DNA of 43,287 nucleotides from Candidatus Gastranaerophilales bacterium (GCA_947589115.1 CANPZP010000009.1:1-43287); one strand, 5' to 3'. Shown: positions 17,767 to 26,272, counted from the first letter of the stretch. The notes: generated from the sequence alone by a model not told the origin. Made by a program: numbers and translations.

Positions 17767-18853
17767 ATTATTGAGTGAAGTAATAAAATTTAAAGCAAGC
17801 GACTTGCACGTATCAGCAGGACTTCCTCCGATTATAAGGGTTGACGGAAACTTATTAAGAACAAAACACGACATATTAACCCCAACCGCAGTTGAAGATT
17901 TATTATTTCCAATGTTAAATAACGAACAGAGAAGAACCCTTGAACAACAATGGGAACTTGATATGTCATACGGTATAAGCGGTATAGGACGTTTCAGGGT
18001 AAACGTATATAAAAACAGAAATACATATGCAGCCGCATTCAGAACCGTAAACAGTGAAATCCCTTCATTTGAAACATTGGGATTATCTGATGTAGTAAGA
18101 AGTATAACGGAAAGACCAAGAGGACTTATACTTGTAACAGGGCCTACGGGAAGCGGTAAGTCTACAACATTAGCTTCCATGATTGACTATATTAATGAAA
18201 CAAGAAATGAACATATTTTAACTATCGAGGATCCTGTCGAATTTGTTCACAAATCAAAGAAAAGTATTATTCACCAAAGAGAACTTGGTCAAGATACACG
18301 CTCATTTGCCAATGCACTTAAATCAGCATTAAGAGAAGACCCCGATATTATATTGGTCGGCGAAATGCGTGATATTGAAACTATCAGCTTGGCAATAACC
18401 GCAGCTGAAACAGGTCACTTGGTATTCGGAACTTTGCATACATCCTCCGCCAGCCAAACTATTGACCGTATTATAGACGTATTCCCCGAAGGTCAGCAAA
18501 CACAAATAAGAGTTCAATTGGGCGGTTGTCTTGAAGCCGTATTTGCACAAACTCTTCTTCCTAAATTAACTCCTACGGGACAAAAGAAAGGCCGTGTAAT
18601 GGCGCAGGAAATTCTTATTAAAACAAACGCTATTGCAAATATGGTTAGAGAAGGAAAATCAGCTCAAATCTATTCGGCTATACAAACAGGTGCCGGCTCA
18701 GGCATGCAAACGCTTGAAATGGCTCTCAGCCAATTATACAGAGAAAAACAAGTTACTTTAGAAGATGCTTTAGCTAAATCTCAGCGCCCTGAAGAATTTA
18801 GACGACTCGCAGGTATCAGAGCAGGCGCTGAAGATGATGAAGAAGAAATGTAA
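17753..18853 (+). CDS. pilT: Type IV pilus retraction ATPase
   Basis: Hexameric cytoplasmic ATPase that depolymerises type IV pili and drives twitching. The 366 residues show the N-terminal PAS-like module with KASDLHVSAGLPPIIRVDG, Walker A GPTGSGKST (130-138), the Asp box TIEDPVEF, HQRELGQDT, Walker B DPDIILVGEMRD, the His box FGTLHTSSA, and the C-terminal NMVREGKSAQIYSAIQTG region that marks PilT rather than PilB. All catalytic positions are kept. AAGAGG precedes the ATG, which is inside the end of the permease gene. A strong terminator follows at 18881-18912. The acidic tail (EDDEEEM) is unremarkable. It is the only plainly active pilus motor in the window. Confidence 0.97.
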   Translation: MIIDELLSEVIKFKASDLHVSAGLPPIIRVDGNLLRTKHDILTPTAVEDLLFPMLNNEQRRTLEQQWELDMSYGISGIGRFRVNVYKNRNTYAAAFRTVNSEIPSFETLGLSDVVRSITERPRGLILVTGPTGSGKSTTLASMIDYINETRNEHILTIEDPVEFVHKSKKSIIHQRELGQDTRSFANALKSALREDPDIILVGEMRDIETISLAITAAETGHLVFGTLHTSSASQTIDRIIDVFPEGQQTQIRVQLGGCLEAVFAQTLLPKLTPTGQKKGRVMAQEILIKTNAIANMVREGKSAQIYSAIQTGAGSGMQTLEMALSQLYREKQVTLEDALAKSQRPEEFRRLAGIRAGAEDDEEEM

Positions 18854-18880
18854 TCTATTTCTTTAAAAGTAAATTTCTTA

Positions 18881-18912
18881 AAAAGATAAATCAAAAGATT
18901 TATCTTTTTTTT
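18881..18912 (+). terminator. Intrinsic terminator after pilT
   Basis: A 12-bp stem (AAAAGATAAATC with GATTTATCTTTT) and a 4-nt loop are followed by a run of Ts to 18912. It lies 28 nt after the pilT stop and ends the permease-pilT unit. Confidence 0.85.
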
Positions 18913-18956
18913 AAGAAAAATTAAATTCCTTTACTATTTATGATTGCATTTTATTC

Positions 18957-18985
18957 TTGAAATGATATTATCAATTTATTATTAA
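18957..18985 (+). promoter_or_regulatory. Putative promoter of rpsO
   Basis: TTGAAA (18957-18962) and TATTAA (18980-18985) are spaced by 17 bp, between the pilT terminator and rpsO. By-eye match only. The resulting leader of roughly 40 nt contains the Shine-Dalgarno sequence and could hold an S15 autoregulatory site, though I see no clear pseudoknot. Confidence 0.42.
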
Positions 18986-19030
18986 AGACTTACCCACCGA
19001 AAAGTCACAAATTTACAAAAGGAAACACGT

Positions 19031-19306
19031 ATGGCAATTAACTTAAAAAACAAATCAAAAATTATAGAGAAGTTTGGAAAAAATGCGCAGGATACAGGAA
19101 GCGTAGAAACTCAAATAGCTCTTCTTTCCGAAAAAATAACCGAATTAACGGAACATCTTAAAAATAACCCTAAAGATTTCCAAGGCAGAAGAGGTTTATT
19201 AATGATGGTAGGAAGAAGAAAAAGATTACTTTCTTATCTAAAAGACAGAAATCTTGATGATTACAGAAAATTAATTAAAACTCTTAAAATAAGAGAAGCA
19301 AAATAA
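19031..19306 (+). CDS. rpsO: 30S ribosomal protein S15
   Basis: A primary 16S rRNA-binding protein of the small subunit central domain. It has 91 residues, close to the usual 88-89. Family hallmarks are DTGSVETQIALLSEKI, then LTEHLKNNPKDFQGRRGL and the basic MVGRRKRLLSYL that contacts rRNA. GGA lies about 7 nt before the ATG. It is flanked by its own promoter-like sequence and a terminator, so it is monocistronic here and not followed by pnp as it is in many bacteria. Confidence 0.97.
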   Translation: MAINLKNKSKIIEKFGKNAQDTGSVETQIALLSEKITELTEHLKNNPKDFQGRRGLLMMVGRRKRLLSYLKDRNLDDYRKLIKTLKIREAK

Positions 19307-19334
19307 ATAACATATTCCATATAAAAACTACACT

Positions 19335-19360
19335 AAAAAACCGCTTAAAGGCGGTTTTTT
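19335..19360 (+). terminator. Intrinsic terminator after rpsO
   Basis: An A-tract, CCGC stem, 6-nt loop TTAAAG, GCGG stem and six Ts. The flanking A and T runs extend the stem to 10 bp. It lies 28 nt after the rpsO stop. Confidence 0.85.
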
Positions 19361-19369
19361 ATATTGCAT

Positions 19370-19400
19370 AAAAAAAAGAGGACTTGTTAAAGGTCCCCCT
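19370..19400 (-). terminator. Intrinsic terminator on the minus strand
   Basis: Read on the minus strand, GGGGGAC, a 9-nt loop and GTCCTCT form a 7-bp stem with two G-U pairs, followed by eight Ts (19377-19370). On the plus strand two of those pairs would be A-C mismatches, so the element is oriented to minus. It lies 190 bp past the stop of the ATPase-like gene at 19589, leaving either a long 3' UTR or an independent small RNA. Confidence 0.6.
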
Positions 19401-19588
19401 GAAATCTTTTTCAATTTCCTCGCGTGTTAGTAAAGGTTAGTAAGTAAGGTAAGTATGAATATTATAAATTATCTCTTTCTTATTCCTCGTATTTATATAA
19501 AGTATTTTTTTCAGCCGAAATTGACTAAAATAATAAAAATTTAATAAAAGTTAACAATTAAGTCTGAATTACTATAAAATTAATAAAT

Positions 19589-20971
19589 TTAATTTAAAAA
19601 TTTACTTAAATCCGTTTTATCAAATACTTCTATTCTTGACTGGCTGTGAACAAATATAATGCAGGAGATAAGAGGTTTAAACATTTCAAAATCGCTGTAT
19701 GAAAGTTTTTTGTTTAAGTCTGCCATATTATCAGCCAAGAACTCCGTTATAAGAATTTTATTTTTAAAAATAAGCGAACTGAAATAATCAAGTGCATTTT
19801 TAGACGTAATACCTTCAAAATAAATAATATCAGGAGATTGAAATTCAATGAATCTCATAACTTTATCCATATTAAACCCGATATTTTCATTTAATTCACA
19901 CTGATTAATATTATCAAGATTGTATTTTGCTATTGATTCAATAGTCATAATATTTTTATTTTCTTTAGGAAGGTCATTTAAAAGAGAATAAATAATATGG
20001 GTTTTACCGGCTAAAGAAGCACCGCAGACAAGCGTTATTCCGGGAGTACTTAAAGAATAGCGTATTGTATTAATTTGATTTTCACTTAAACCTATTTCAT
20101 TTAATTTTTTTGGAGGTTTATATATTTTTAAAGATATTCTTTCTCCGTTAATTGTGGGGAAAGCCGAAATACTTGCCGTAAGGGTTAAATCTTCCGCTTT
20201 AAAAACTAATTTCCCCAATTGAGGCAGTTCGCATACATTTGCATCCAAAGAAGAAAGTGTTTTTAATTTTGACAAAAACGGAACTACTAATACGGAAGGT
20301 ATTTGACCCGTATTTATTATTTCGTTTCCCTGTCTGAAATTAACACTTAAGCCGTTTGGTACATGTTCAAAAAATAGCTCATGTACTCCGTTTGTTATTG
20401 CCTGTTTTAATATTGCTCTTATTAATATTTGTATATGCTCATCGGAAAGTACGTCATTATTGAGTTCTTCCTGCCAATCTAATTTATTTTCATTTTCATC
20501 AATATTAATCTGCCCGACAGAATTTTCATTATGATAGTATTCTTCAATCTTTTCTAAAACAAGTGATTCCGCACAAACCACAGGTTCAATATCACAGCCG
20601 GTTTTCTCAACTATTTTATCAATCGCAAATAAATCCAAAGGATCAGCCATTGCAACAGTTAATACATTCTCTATTTTAAACAACGGAATTATTTTGTATT
20701 TTTGCGCATCAATATAATTTATGTATGACAGGCAAGATTTATCAAGTGTGTAATCTTTTAAATCAACATAGGGGATATGAAGTTTATTTTCCAAAAACTT
20801 TAATAAAACTTCTTCGCTAATTAAATTTGATTTAATTAGAATAGTTCCGATATTAACATTTTGAGAATCGGCAAGTTCATGCGCTTTTTCAATATCATCA
20901 TAGCTTACCAGCCCATCTCTTACCAAATCGTATTTTAATTTTTCCAGTGTTTTATTTGTTACTCGTTCCAT
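19589..20971 (-). CDS. PilB/GspE-like protein with MshEN domain and degraded ATPase site
   Basis: A 460-residue relative of secretion and pilus-assembly ATPases. Residues about 14-145 form an MshEN-type domain (NIGTILIKSNLISEEVLLKFL), a fold that binds cyclic di-GMP in MshE. The C-terminal half matches the GspE core, but key parts are lost. Walker A is unusual yet possible (GASLAGKT, 317-324). The Arg-rich RRLPQDGR region reads CELPQLGK. Walker B is DIIYFEGI with Glu displaced. The His-box Thr-Leu-His is replaced by TEFLAD. The zinc-binding tetracysteine is absent. It is third in an operon behind a kinase and a receiver (3 nt after the receiver stop, TTAGGA as ribosome site). Probably a regulatory or structural partner of the pilus motor rather than a motor itself. 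Confidence 0.82.
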   Translation of the reverse strand: MERVTNKTLEKLKYDLVRDGLVSYDDIEKAHELADSQNVNIGTILIKSNLISEEVLLKFLENKLHIPYVDLKDYTLDKSCLSYINYIDAQKYKIIPLFKIENVLTVAMADPLDLFAIDKIVEKTGCDIEPVVCAESLVLEKIEEYYHNENSVGQINIDENENKLDWQEELNNDVLSDEHIQILIRAILKQAITNGVHELFFEHVPNGLSVNFRQGNEIINTGQIPSVLVVPFLSKLKTLSSLDANVCELPQLGKLVFKAEDLTLTASISAFPTINGERISLKIYKPPKKLNEIGLSENQINTIRYSLSTPGITLVCGASLAGKTHIIYSLLNDLPKENKNIMTIESIAKYNLDNINQCELNENIGFNMDKVMRFIEFQSPDIIYFEGITSKNALDYFSSLIFKNKILITEFLADNMADLNKKLSYSDFEMFKPLISCIIFVHSQSRIEVFDKTDLSKFLN

Positions 20972-20974
20972 TAA

Positions 20975-21337
20975 TTATCCTAAGTATTTTTTTACTTTCT
21001 CAACAACAAAATCAACATTAAACGGTTTTGTAATATATTCATCGGCTCCGGTTTCTTCCCCTATTATTTTATCCTCTTCTTGGGAACGAGCCGTTATCAT
21101 TAATATAGGAATATCTTTATATTTATTATCATATTTTAAAAGTCTGCTTATTTTATATCCGTTTATTTTAGGCATCATAACATCAAGTATAATTAAGTCA
21201 GGATTAGCTTCTCTTGCTAATTTTAAACCGGCCTCGCCGTCCATTGCCGTAATACATTCGTATCCGTTTGACTCCAATACGAATTGAAGTATCTCTATTA
21301 TATCCGCTTCATCATCAACTATTAATATTTTTTTCAT
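20975..21337 (-). CDS. Single-domain response regulator (receiver only)
   Basis: A 120-residue CheY-like or PilH-like receiver with no output domain. It has the acidic pair and phospho-acceptor of the fold (LIVDDEADI; ILDVMMPKINGY with the accepting Asp at about 52), the switch Thr in MITARS, and the Lys in ITKPFN. All residues for phosphotransfer are present. The ATG at 21337 is preferred to the GTG one codon upstream because GAGG is then 6 nt away. Its start overlaps the end of the kinase gene by 23 bases, so they are coupled. The kinase at 21315-23399 is the likely donor. The protein may act by binding a partner, perhaps the MshEN/ATPase-like protein encoded next. Confidence 0.92.
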   Translation of the reverse strand: MKKILIVDDEADIIEILQFVLESNGYECITAMDGEAGLKLAREANPDLIILDVMMPKINGYKISRLLKYDNKYKDIPILMITARSQEEDKIIGEETGADEYITKPFNVDFVVEKVKKYLG

Positions 21338-23399
21338 CACTATCCTCTTTTGAAAAAATACTTACTTTTTTTAACAGTTCATCGGCTGTTTGTGCATCTC
21401 TCGGATACAATGCCGCTGAATAAACTATATCACATTCTTCATATCCTGTAGCATTTGCTTTTATATATCCGTCTACTTTTCTTACTTCAAAATCAAATAC
21501 AAACGAATCTACATCCACACTGTATACATAATAATATCTTTTGTTATCTTCCGTATAACTATATTCTTTATATACGGTATTTTTTCTTATAACATCATCC
21601 GATATAATTTTATCCGTAAAAGATTTTCCATCAACTATATTTTCCCTGAATGCACATAACGAAACATTTAATCTGTCTTGTTTTGCTTTTTGTATATCCT
21701 GCTCCAGAGATAATTTAAAAATTTCTTTTTCACTCATTAAAGGAATAGCCAAATAAAATACGGAGCCTTTATTTATTTCACTGTTAAGCCAAATAAAACC
21801 TTTATGAGCATCCATTAACCGCTTTGCTATTGGCAGCCCCAAACCGGAACCGCCTACTTTTCTGCTTAATGAGTTTTCTATTTGTTTAAACTGCTCGAAA
21901 ACCTTATTCCAATTCTCTTTTGCAATTCCTATCCCGTTATCTTTTACCGCTATTTGTATATATTCATCACTCATTTCAGACGGCAGACTATCAAAAAACG
22001 GATTCTCTCTTATATCCTCTTTACTTATTTTTTTGCTTGTTATTTCTATTTTACCGTTCTCTTTTGTAAATTTTATTGCATTTGATATAAGATTTGTTAA
22101 TACCTGCTCCATTCTTTGTGTATCTACATACACCATCCCTAAATTATTATCTAATTGGGATTCAATTGTAATATTTTGCTCTTTTGCAAGATTTTCCAAC
22201 GTATTTTTTACCAATTCAACAGTCAAATTAATATTAGCCTTCTCAAAACGAAATTCCATTTTCCCTGCTTCTATCCTTGATAAATCCAATAAATCATATA
22301 TAATTGCAGATAATCTCGTAACATTTCGTTTTGCTAAATTTAAAAACTTTTCCATGGCATCATTTACTTCACCCGTTGTCCCCTTTAGTATTATATCTAA
22401 TGCACTGTTTATTGACGTTAACGGTGTTCTTAATTCATGCGACACGATGGAAATAAATTCGGATTTTAATCGTTCCAATTTCTCTAACTTTATATTGGTA
22501 TCCTTTATTTCTTCATACAAAATTGCGCTTTCCAAAGGCAGTGATACTTGTTTTACCAAGGTTGAAAAACATTTTGTATCATCGGGTACAAAATCCTGCT
22601 CTCTGAATACTTCTATTATTCCGTAAAATTTATTCTTTATATTTACGGGGGCAAATAAATTATCATAACCTAATATATTTAAATCATGCTCACCATAATT
22701 ATCTTTATTATGCTTTACTATTTTTATGTCATCTATTAAAGGATTTATGGAAAACAAATTTTTAAAATTTAATAATGCCCTTAATTTTATTGCATTTTCC
22801 AATCTTTGAGATACGGGAAATATTGATTTAATTATTAATTGTATATCATTTACTTCATTTAGTATCAGTGCATAGCACAAAGATAATGATAAACTTTGCT
22901 CTAATCCGTCAGTCATAATATTGATTAAATTTGTTTTATCCAAAGAACCGGCAAGCTGAGTACTCGTATTATATAAGACGTTTAATTGATATAAACTTTT
23001 TGCAAGTTCATTATTATTCTTTGATAACGTTTTAAAGGTTTCATATAAATTTAAATTTGTATTTATACATGACATAAATAATTGTTCATTTATAGGTCGT
23101 GTTACATATGAATTAACATATTTTAAAATATCATAATTAATATTTTTTTCCGGCAATAATACAACGGTTCGTATGTCTTTTGTCTGAATAAGCAATTTAT
23201 ATTTTCTTATAATACTTACTATGTCTAAGTTTATAGATTCCGAATCAAAAATAAATAAAGGAATGTTGTCACTGTTTATATAGCTTTCAATTTCATCTTC
23301 ATCAGATAAACATATCATTTCAAAAGAAAATTTTGAAATAACGGACTTTAAATCCTTTTCGGTATTGGCATTATCTGAAACAAGAATAAATTTAGTCAT
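21315..23399 (-). CDS. Multi-domain histidine kinase with pseudo-receiver, GAF and GGDEF-like tail
   Basis: A soluble 694-residue kinase. The N-terminal 110 residues have a receiver-like fold with decayed chemistry (ILVSDN for the acidic pocket, FIFDSES at the Asp position, TRP in place of TKP). A GAF-like domain follows (about 145-295). HisKA carries His321 in SIVSHELRTPL. HATPase has NLISNAIKFT, DNGIGI and GGSGLGLPIA, so the kinase core looks active. Residues about 560-685 resemble a GGDEF domain in its outer parts (LEQDIQKAKQDRLNVSL at the start, VYSAALYPRDAQTADELLK at the end), but the GG[DE]EF active loop is missing. TTAGG lies before the ATG. It heads an operon with a receiver and a PilB-like protein. 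Confidence 0.88.
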   Translation of the reverse strand: MTKFILVSDNANTEKDLKSVISKFSFEMICLSDEDEIESYINSDNIPLFIFDSESINLDIVSIIRKYKLLIQTKDIRTVVLLPEKNINYDILKYVNSYVTRPINEQLFMSCINTNLNLYETFKTLSKNNNELAKSLYQLNVLYNTSTQLAGSLDKTNLINIMTDGLEQSLSLSLCYALILNEVNDIQLIIKSIFPVSQRLENAIKLRALLNFKNLFSINPLIDDIKIVKHNKDNYGEHDLNILGYDNLFAPVNIKNKFYGIIEVFREQDFVPDDTKCFSTLVKQVSLPLESAILYEEIKDTNIKLEKLERLKSEFISIVSHELRTPLTSINSALDIILKGTTGEVNDAMEKFLNLAKRNVTRLSAIIYDLLDLSRIEAGKMEFRFEKANINLTVELVKNTLENLAKEQNITIESQLDNNLGMVYVDTQRMEQVLTNLISNAIKFTKENGKIEITSKKISKEDIRENPFFDSLPSEMSDEYIQIAVKDNGIGIAKENWNKVFEQFKQIENSLSRKVGGSGLGLPIAKRLMDAHKGFIWLNSEINKGSVFYLAIPLMSEKEIFKLSLEQDIQKAKQDRLNVSLCAFRENIVDGKSFTDKIISDDVIRKNTVYKEYSYTEDNKRYYYVYSVDVDSFVFDFEVRKVDGYIKANATGYEECDIVYSAALYPRDAQTADELLKKVSIFSKEDSDEKNINS

Positions 23400-23450
23400 T
23401 ATAAACCTAATCTGAAATATAACAGTAACATTATAACAAAATATGAAATT

Positions 23451-25820
23451 TTAGTTAATATCAACGACACTAACTCCGTCACCGCCCTCGGCATTTTCAC
23501 CGGGACGAAATTTTGCAACATAGGGCGAATTTGATAAATACTCTCTTATAACTTGTTTTAAAGCGCCCGTACCATGCCCGTGAATTATATAAACCGGAGT
23601 TAGATTAACCATACTTGCTTTATCAAGATATATTTCTACTTCTTCTAATGCTTCCTCGCATCTAAATCCCCTTAAATCAAGCGTTTGCGATAAATTATGA
23701 CGTTCTATCGAAAAATCTTTTTTATAAACTCCCTTGGCTTTATTTTCACGTTTTATTAAATTTTTATTTAATACTGCCAATTTATTTTGTTTGATTTTTG
23801 TTTTTAAATCACCCATAAGTATTTGAACATTCTTATTTTTATCGGGTAGAGTTAATATTGTAACTTCTTGATTTAAATCCGTAATCATAACCTTATCACC
23901 GGTTTTAATCTTAGTCCAATCAATAGGAGTATACTTTTGCGCAATTTCATTTTCTGCTTTATTAAAACTATCTCTTAATTCCGCCTCCATGTTCTGCAAT
24001 CTGTGAAAACTTCTTCGTGCAATTATTTCGGTTTTTTCTTCACGCATTTGTTTTAATATTTCTTTAATTTCTTCTCTCGCTTCTTCAATGGCTGTTTCAT
24101 ATTTTTTCTTATATATAAGAATATTCTTCTTTTTATTATTTTTTATATCAATTAATTTATCATTGAGGCTTTGCTCCAAGCGCTTAACATTTTCTTCTTT
24201 TTCCAAAATAATTTTTTTCGAATCTGAAAGTTCCTGCTGGGTTTTTTGAAGTTCTTCAAGTACTTTTGCACCCGAATCCTTTTCATTAAAATATATTTCT
24301 CGAGCCAGATTAACAATTTCATCCTTCAATCCCAAGTTTTTACCGACCGAAATTGCGTTACTTGCTCCGGGAATACCTATTAATAATTTATATGTAGGTA
24401 ATAATGTTTTTATATTAAACTCAACCGATGCGTTTACATATCCTTGTTTTAAATATGCCAAAGATTTTAACTCTCCGTAATGAGTTGTAACAATTACGAA
24501 AGCCCCCGAAGATTTAAGATATTCTAATATAGCTTGAGCTAAAGATGCACCTTCCTTCGGATCTGTTCCGGAGGATATTTCATCAAGCAGTATAAGAGAA
24601 TCCGCATCCGCATTATTAATTATATTTACAATATTTTTCATATGAGCAGAAAAGGTTGATAAATTTTGAATAATACTTTGTTCATCCCCGATATCCGAAA
24701 AAACCTTCTTAAACGGATAGATTTCAGCTTCATAACAAGGCAGATGCAATCCGGCTTTTGTCATTAGAGTAAATAACCCTATTGTTTTTATTACTACCGT
24801 TTTTCCTCCCGTATTGGAGCCTGTTATAATCATGCAATTTTTTTCGGAATCCATATAAAAATCATTTTCCGTAATATCTGATTTTGATTTCATTAATACG
24901 GGATTTTTCATAAGCTTTATATTTATAACTTTTTTATCCGAAATTTTTGCAGCCGCAGCATCAATTGAAGCACTATATTTTGCCTTTGCAAAAATAAAAT
25001 CCAGTTCAATTAATTGTTCATTTGATTTTTTTATTTCCTCCGCATTTTTACCTATTTCTTCGGATAATGATTTTAATATTTTTGTAATTTCACAACGGAT
25101 TTGAATATTAATTTCCCTGAGTTTATTGTTTAATCCGACAAGAATTTCAGGTTCTATATAATATGTTTGGTTAGATTGAGATACGTCATGAACTATTCCC
25201 GATACCTTATTTTTACACTCCGCTTTAACCTGAAATACTGTCCTTTCATCCCTTTGGGTATAAACCGTATCTTGCAAATTATTCGTAAAATCAGCATTTT
25301 GAAGCAGAGATGATATACAAGTTCTTATATTCTGATTTGTATCTCTTAATGCCTGATAAAGTCCTTTTAATTCTCCCGTTGCATCTTCTTTAACAGTTAA
25401 ATTAGGTGTAAACGTATTAAAAATCTTATCTTCAAGTTTCTTATCAGTAAACAGTAATTCCTTCATTTGTGATAATTCAAAATAATCTTTTGAATTACCA
25501 TCAAGAAAATTTTTCATTAATCTTGAAGTTTTTAAAGAATAAGCAATATTAACAATTTCTTCTTCCGTTAAACAAATTTTCTTTTTAGCATCTACAAGAC
25601 TGTAATTAATTTCAAAAATATTATCCAATGGAATATTTAAAGCTTTGTTAATAATATCTCTTGCTTGAGAAGTTAACAATAGTTCATATTTAATAGTATT
25701 AACATCATCAAAAACCTGAGCATGAAGGCAGCGTTTTTTGCCGGATTCACTAATCGCATAAGAAGATAAATACGTTAAAACCTTGTCAAATTCTAAAATT
25801 TCATAAGTTTTATTATCCAT
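23451..25820 (-). CDS. mutS2: MutS2 DNA-binding ATPase/endonuclease
   Basis: MutS paralogue involved in ribosome rescue or suppression of recombination, depending on species. It has 789 residues, the usual size. Walker A GSNTGGKT is at 334-341, and Walker B with signature LDEISSGTDP near 414. A long coiled coil runs about 515-640, and the C-terminal Smr nuclease domain (about 715-789) shows LDLRGFRCEEAL and IIHGHGTGALK, both hallmarks. The start MDNKTYEILEFDKVL matches the family. No Shine-Dalgarno precedes the ATG. Instead a TATAAT at 25827-25832 ends 6 nt before it, just after the HU terminator, suggesting a leaderless transcript. Confidence 0.96.
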   Translation of the reverse strand: MDNKTYEILEFDKVLTYLSSYAISESGKKRCLHAQVFDDVNTIKYELLLTSQARDIINKALNIPLDNIFEINYSLVDAKKKICLTEEEIVNIAYSLKTSRLMKNFLDGNSKDYFELSQMKELLFTDKKLEDKIFNTFTPNLTVKEDATGELKGLYQALRDTNQNIRTCISSLLQNADFTNNLQDTVYTQRDERTVFQVKAECKNKVSGIVHDVSQSNQTYYIEPEILVGLNNKLREINIQIRCEITKILKSLSEEIGKNAEEIKKSNEQLIELDFIFAKAKYSASIDAAAAKISDKKVINIKLMKNPVLMKSKSDITENDFYMDSEKNCMIITGSNTGGKTVVIKTIGLFTLMTKAGLHLPCYEAEIYPFKKVFSDIGDEQSIIQNLSTFSAHMKNIVNIINNADADSLILLDEISSGTDPKEGASLAQAILEYLKSSGAFVIVTTHYGELKSLAYLKQGYVNASVEFNIKTLLPTYKLLIGIPGASNAISVGKNLGLKDEIVNLAREIYFNEKDSGAKVLEELQKTQQELSDSKKIILEKEENVKRLEQSLNDKLIDIKNNKKKNILIYKKKYETAIEEAREEIKEILKQMREEKTEIIARRSFHRLQNMEAELRDSFNKAENEIAQKYTPIDWTKIKTGDKVMITDLNQEVTILTLPDKNKNVQILMGDLKTKIKQNKLAVLNKNLIKRENKAKGVYKKDFSIERHNLSQTLDLRGFRCEEALEEVEIYLDKASMVNLTPVYIIHGHGTGALKQVIREYLSNSPYVAKFRPGENAEGGDGVSVVDIN

Positions 25821-25837
25821 AAAATTATTATAACGAA

Positions 25838-25870
25838 AAAAGGAGGATAAGAAAAACTTATCCTCCTTTT
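25838..25870 (-). terminator. Intrinsic terminator of the HU gene
   Basis: A 14-bp perfect stem (25838-25851 with 25857-25870) and a 5-nt loop, followed on the minus strand by further Ts. It lies 16 nt after the HU stop and immediately upstream of mutS2, separating the two genes. Confidence 0.88.
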
Positions 25871-25886
25871 AAACTTAAGAAAATAT

Positions 25887-26180
25887 TTATTTCTTAGAAA
25901 GAACTTTACCGTCAACGATTTCTTTAAATTTCTTTCCTGCCGTAAATACAGGAGCAGTTTTAGCAGCTATTTTAATAGATGCTCCTGTTTGAGGATTACG
26001 TCCCGTTCTTGCAGCTCTTTTTCTTGATTCAAAAGTACCAAATCCGACTAAAGTTACTTTCTTTCCTTTAGCAACTGTTTTTTCAATAGTTGACATAATT
26101 GTATTAATTACATCATAAGCTTCTTTTTGAGTAACTTTTGCCTTTTTCGAAACTTCTTGTACTAATTCTTCTTTATTCAT
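25887..26180 (-). CDS. hup: HU-family nucleoid protein
   Basis: Small dimeric DNA-bending protein that compacts the nucleoid. It has 97 residues with the family signature GFGTFESRKRAARTGRNPQTG, and the DNA-intercalating arm with the RNPQTG proline is present. The N-terminal helix pair starts MNKEELVQEVSKKAKVTQ. AAAGGGG precedes the ATG, a strong promoter lies at 26216-26243 and a strong terminator follows, so it is a highly expressed single gene. IHF-type subunits cannot be excluded from sequence alone, but there is no second subunit gene nearby. Confidence 0.96.
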   Translation of the reverse strand: MNKEELVQEVSKKAKVTQKEAYDVINTIMSTIEKTVAKGKKVTLVGFGTFESRKRAARTGRNPQTGASIKIAAKTAPVFTAGKKFKEIVDGKVLSKK

Positions 26181-26215
26181 AGAATAAGTCCCCTTTCTAA
26201 AAATACCACATATCT

Positions 26216-26243
26216 ATTATATGTGTTTTTGAAATATAGTCAA
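26216..26243 (-). promoter_or_regulatory. Sigma70-type promoter of the HU gene
   Basis: Minus-strand TTGACT (26238-26243) and TATAAT (26216-26221) are separated by 16 bp, about 36 bp before the HU start codon. It is the best promoter match in the window. Confidence 0.72.
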
Positions 26244-26272
26244 TAGTTTATTACAATTTGAATTATAATCTC

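Noticed and set aside
17734-18180. 148-codon frame antisense to the start of pilT
   Set aside because: It lies fully opposite highly conserved pilT coding sequence and shows no domain; judged a shadow.
22033-22626. 197-codon frame antisense to the histidine kinase
   Set aside because: It is a shadow of the kinase gene: composition (many Ser, Phe, Ile, Asn) is that of the reverse strand of an AT-rich gene, with no recognisable domain or start signal.
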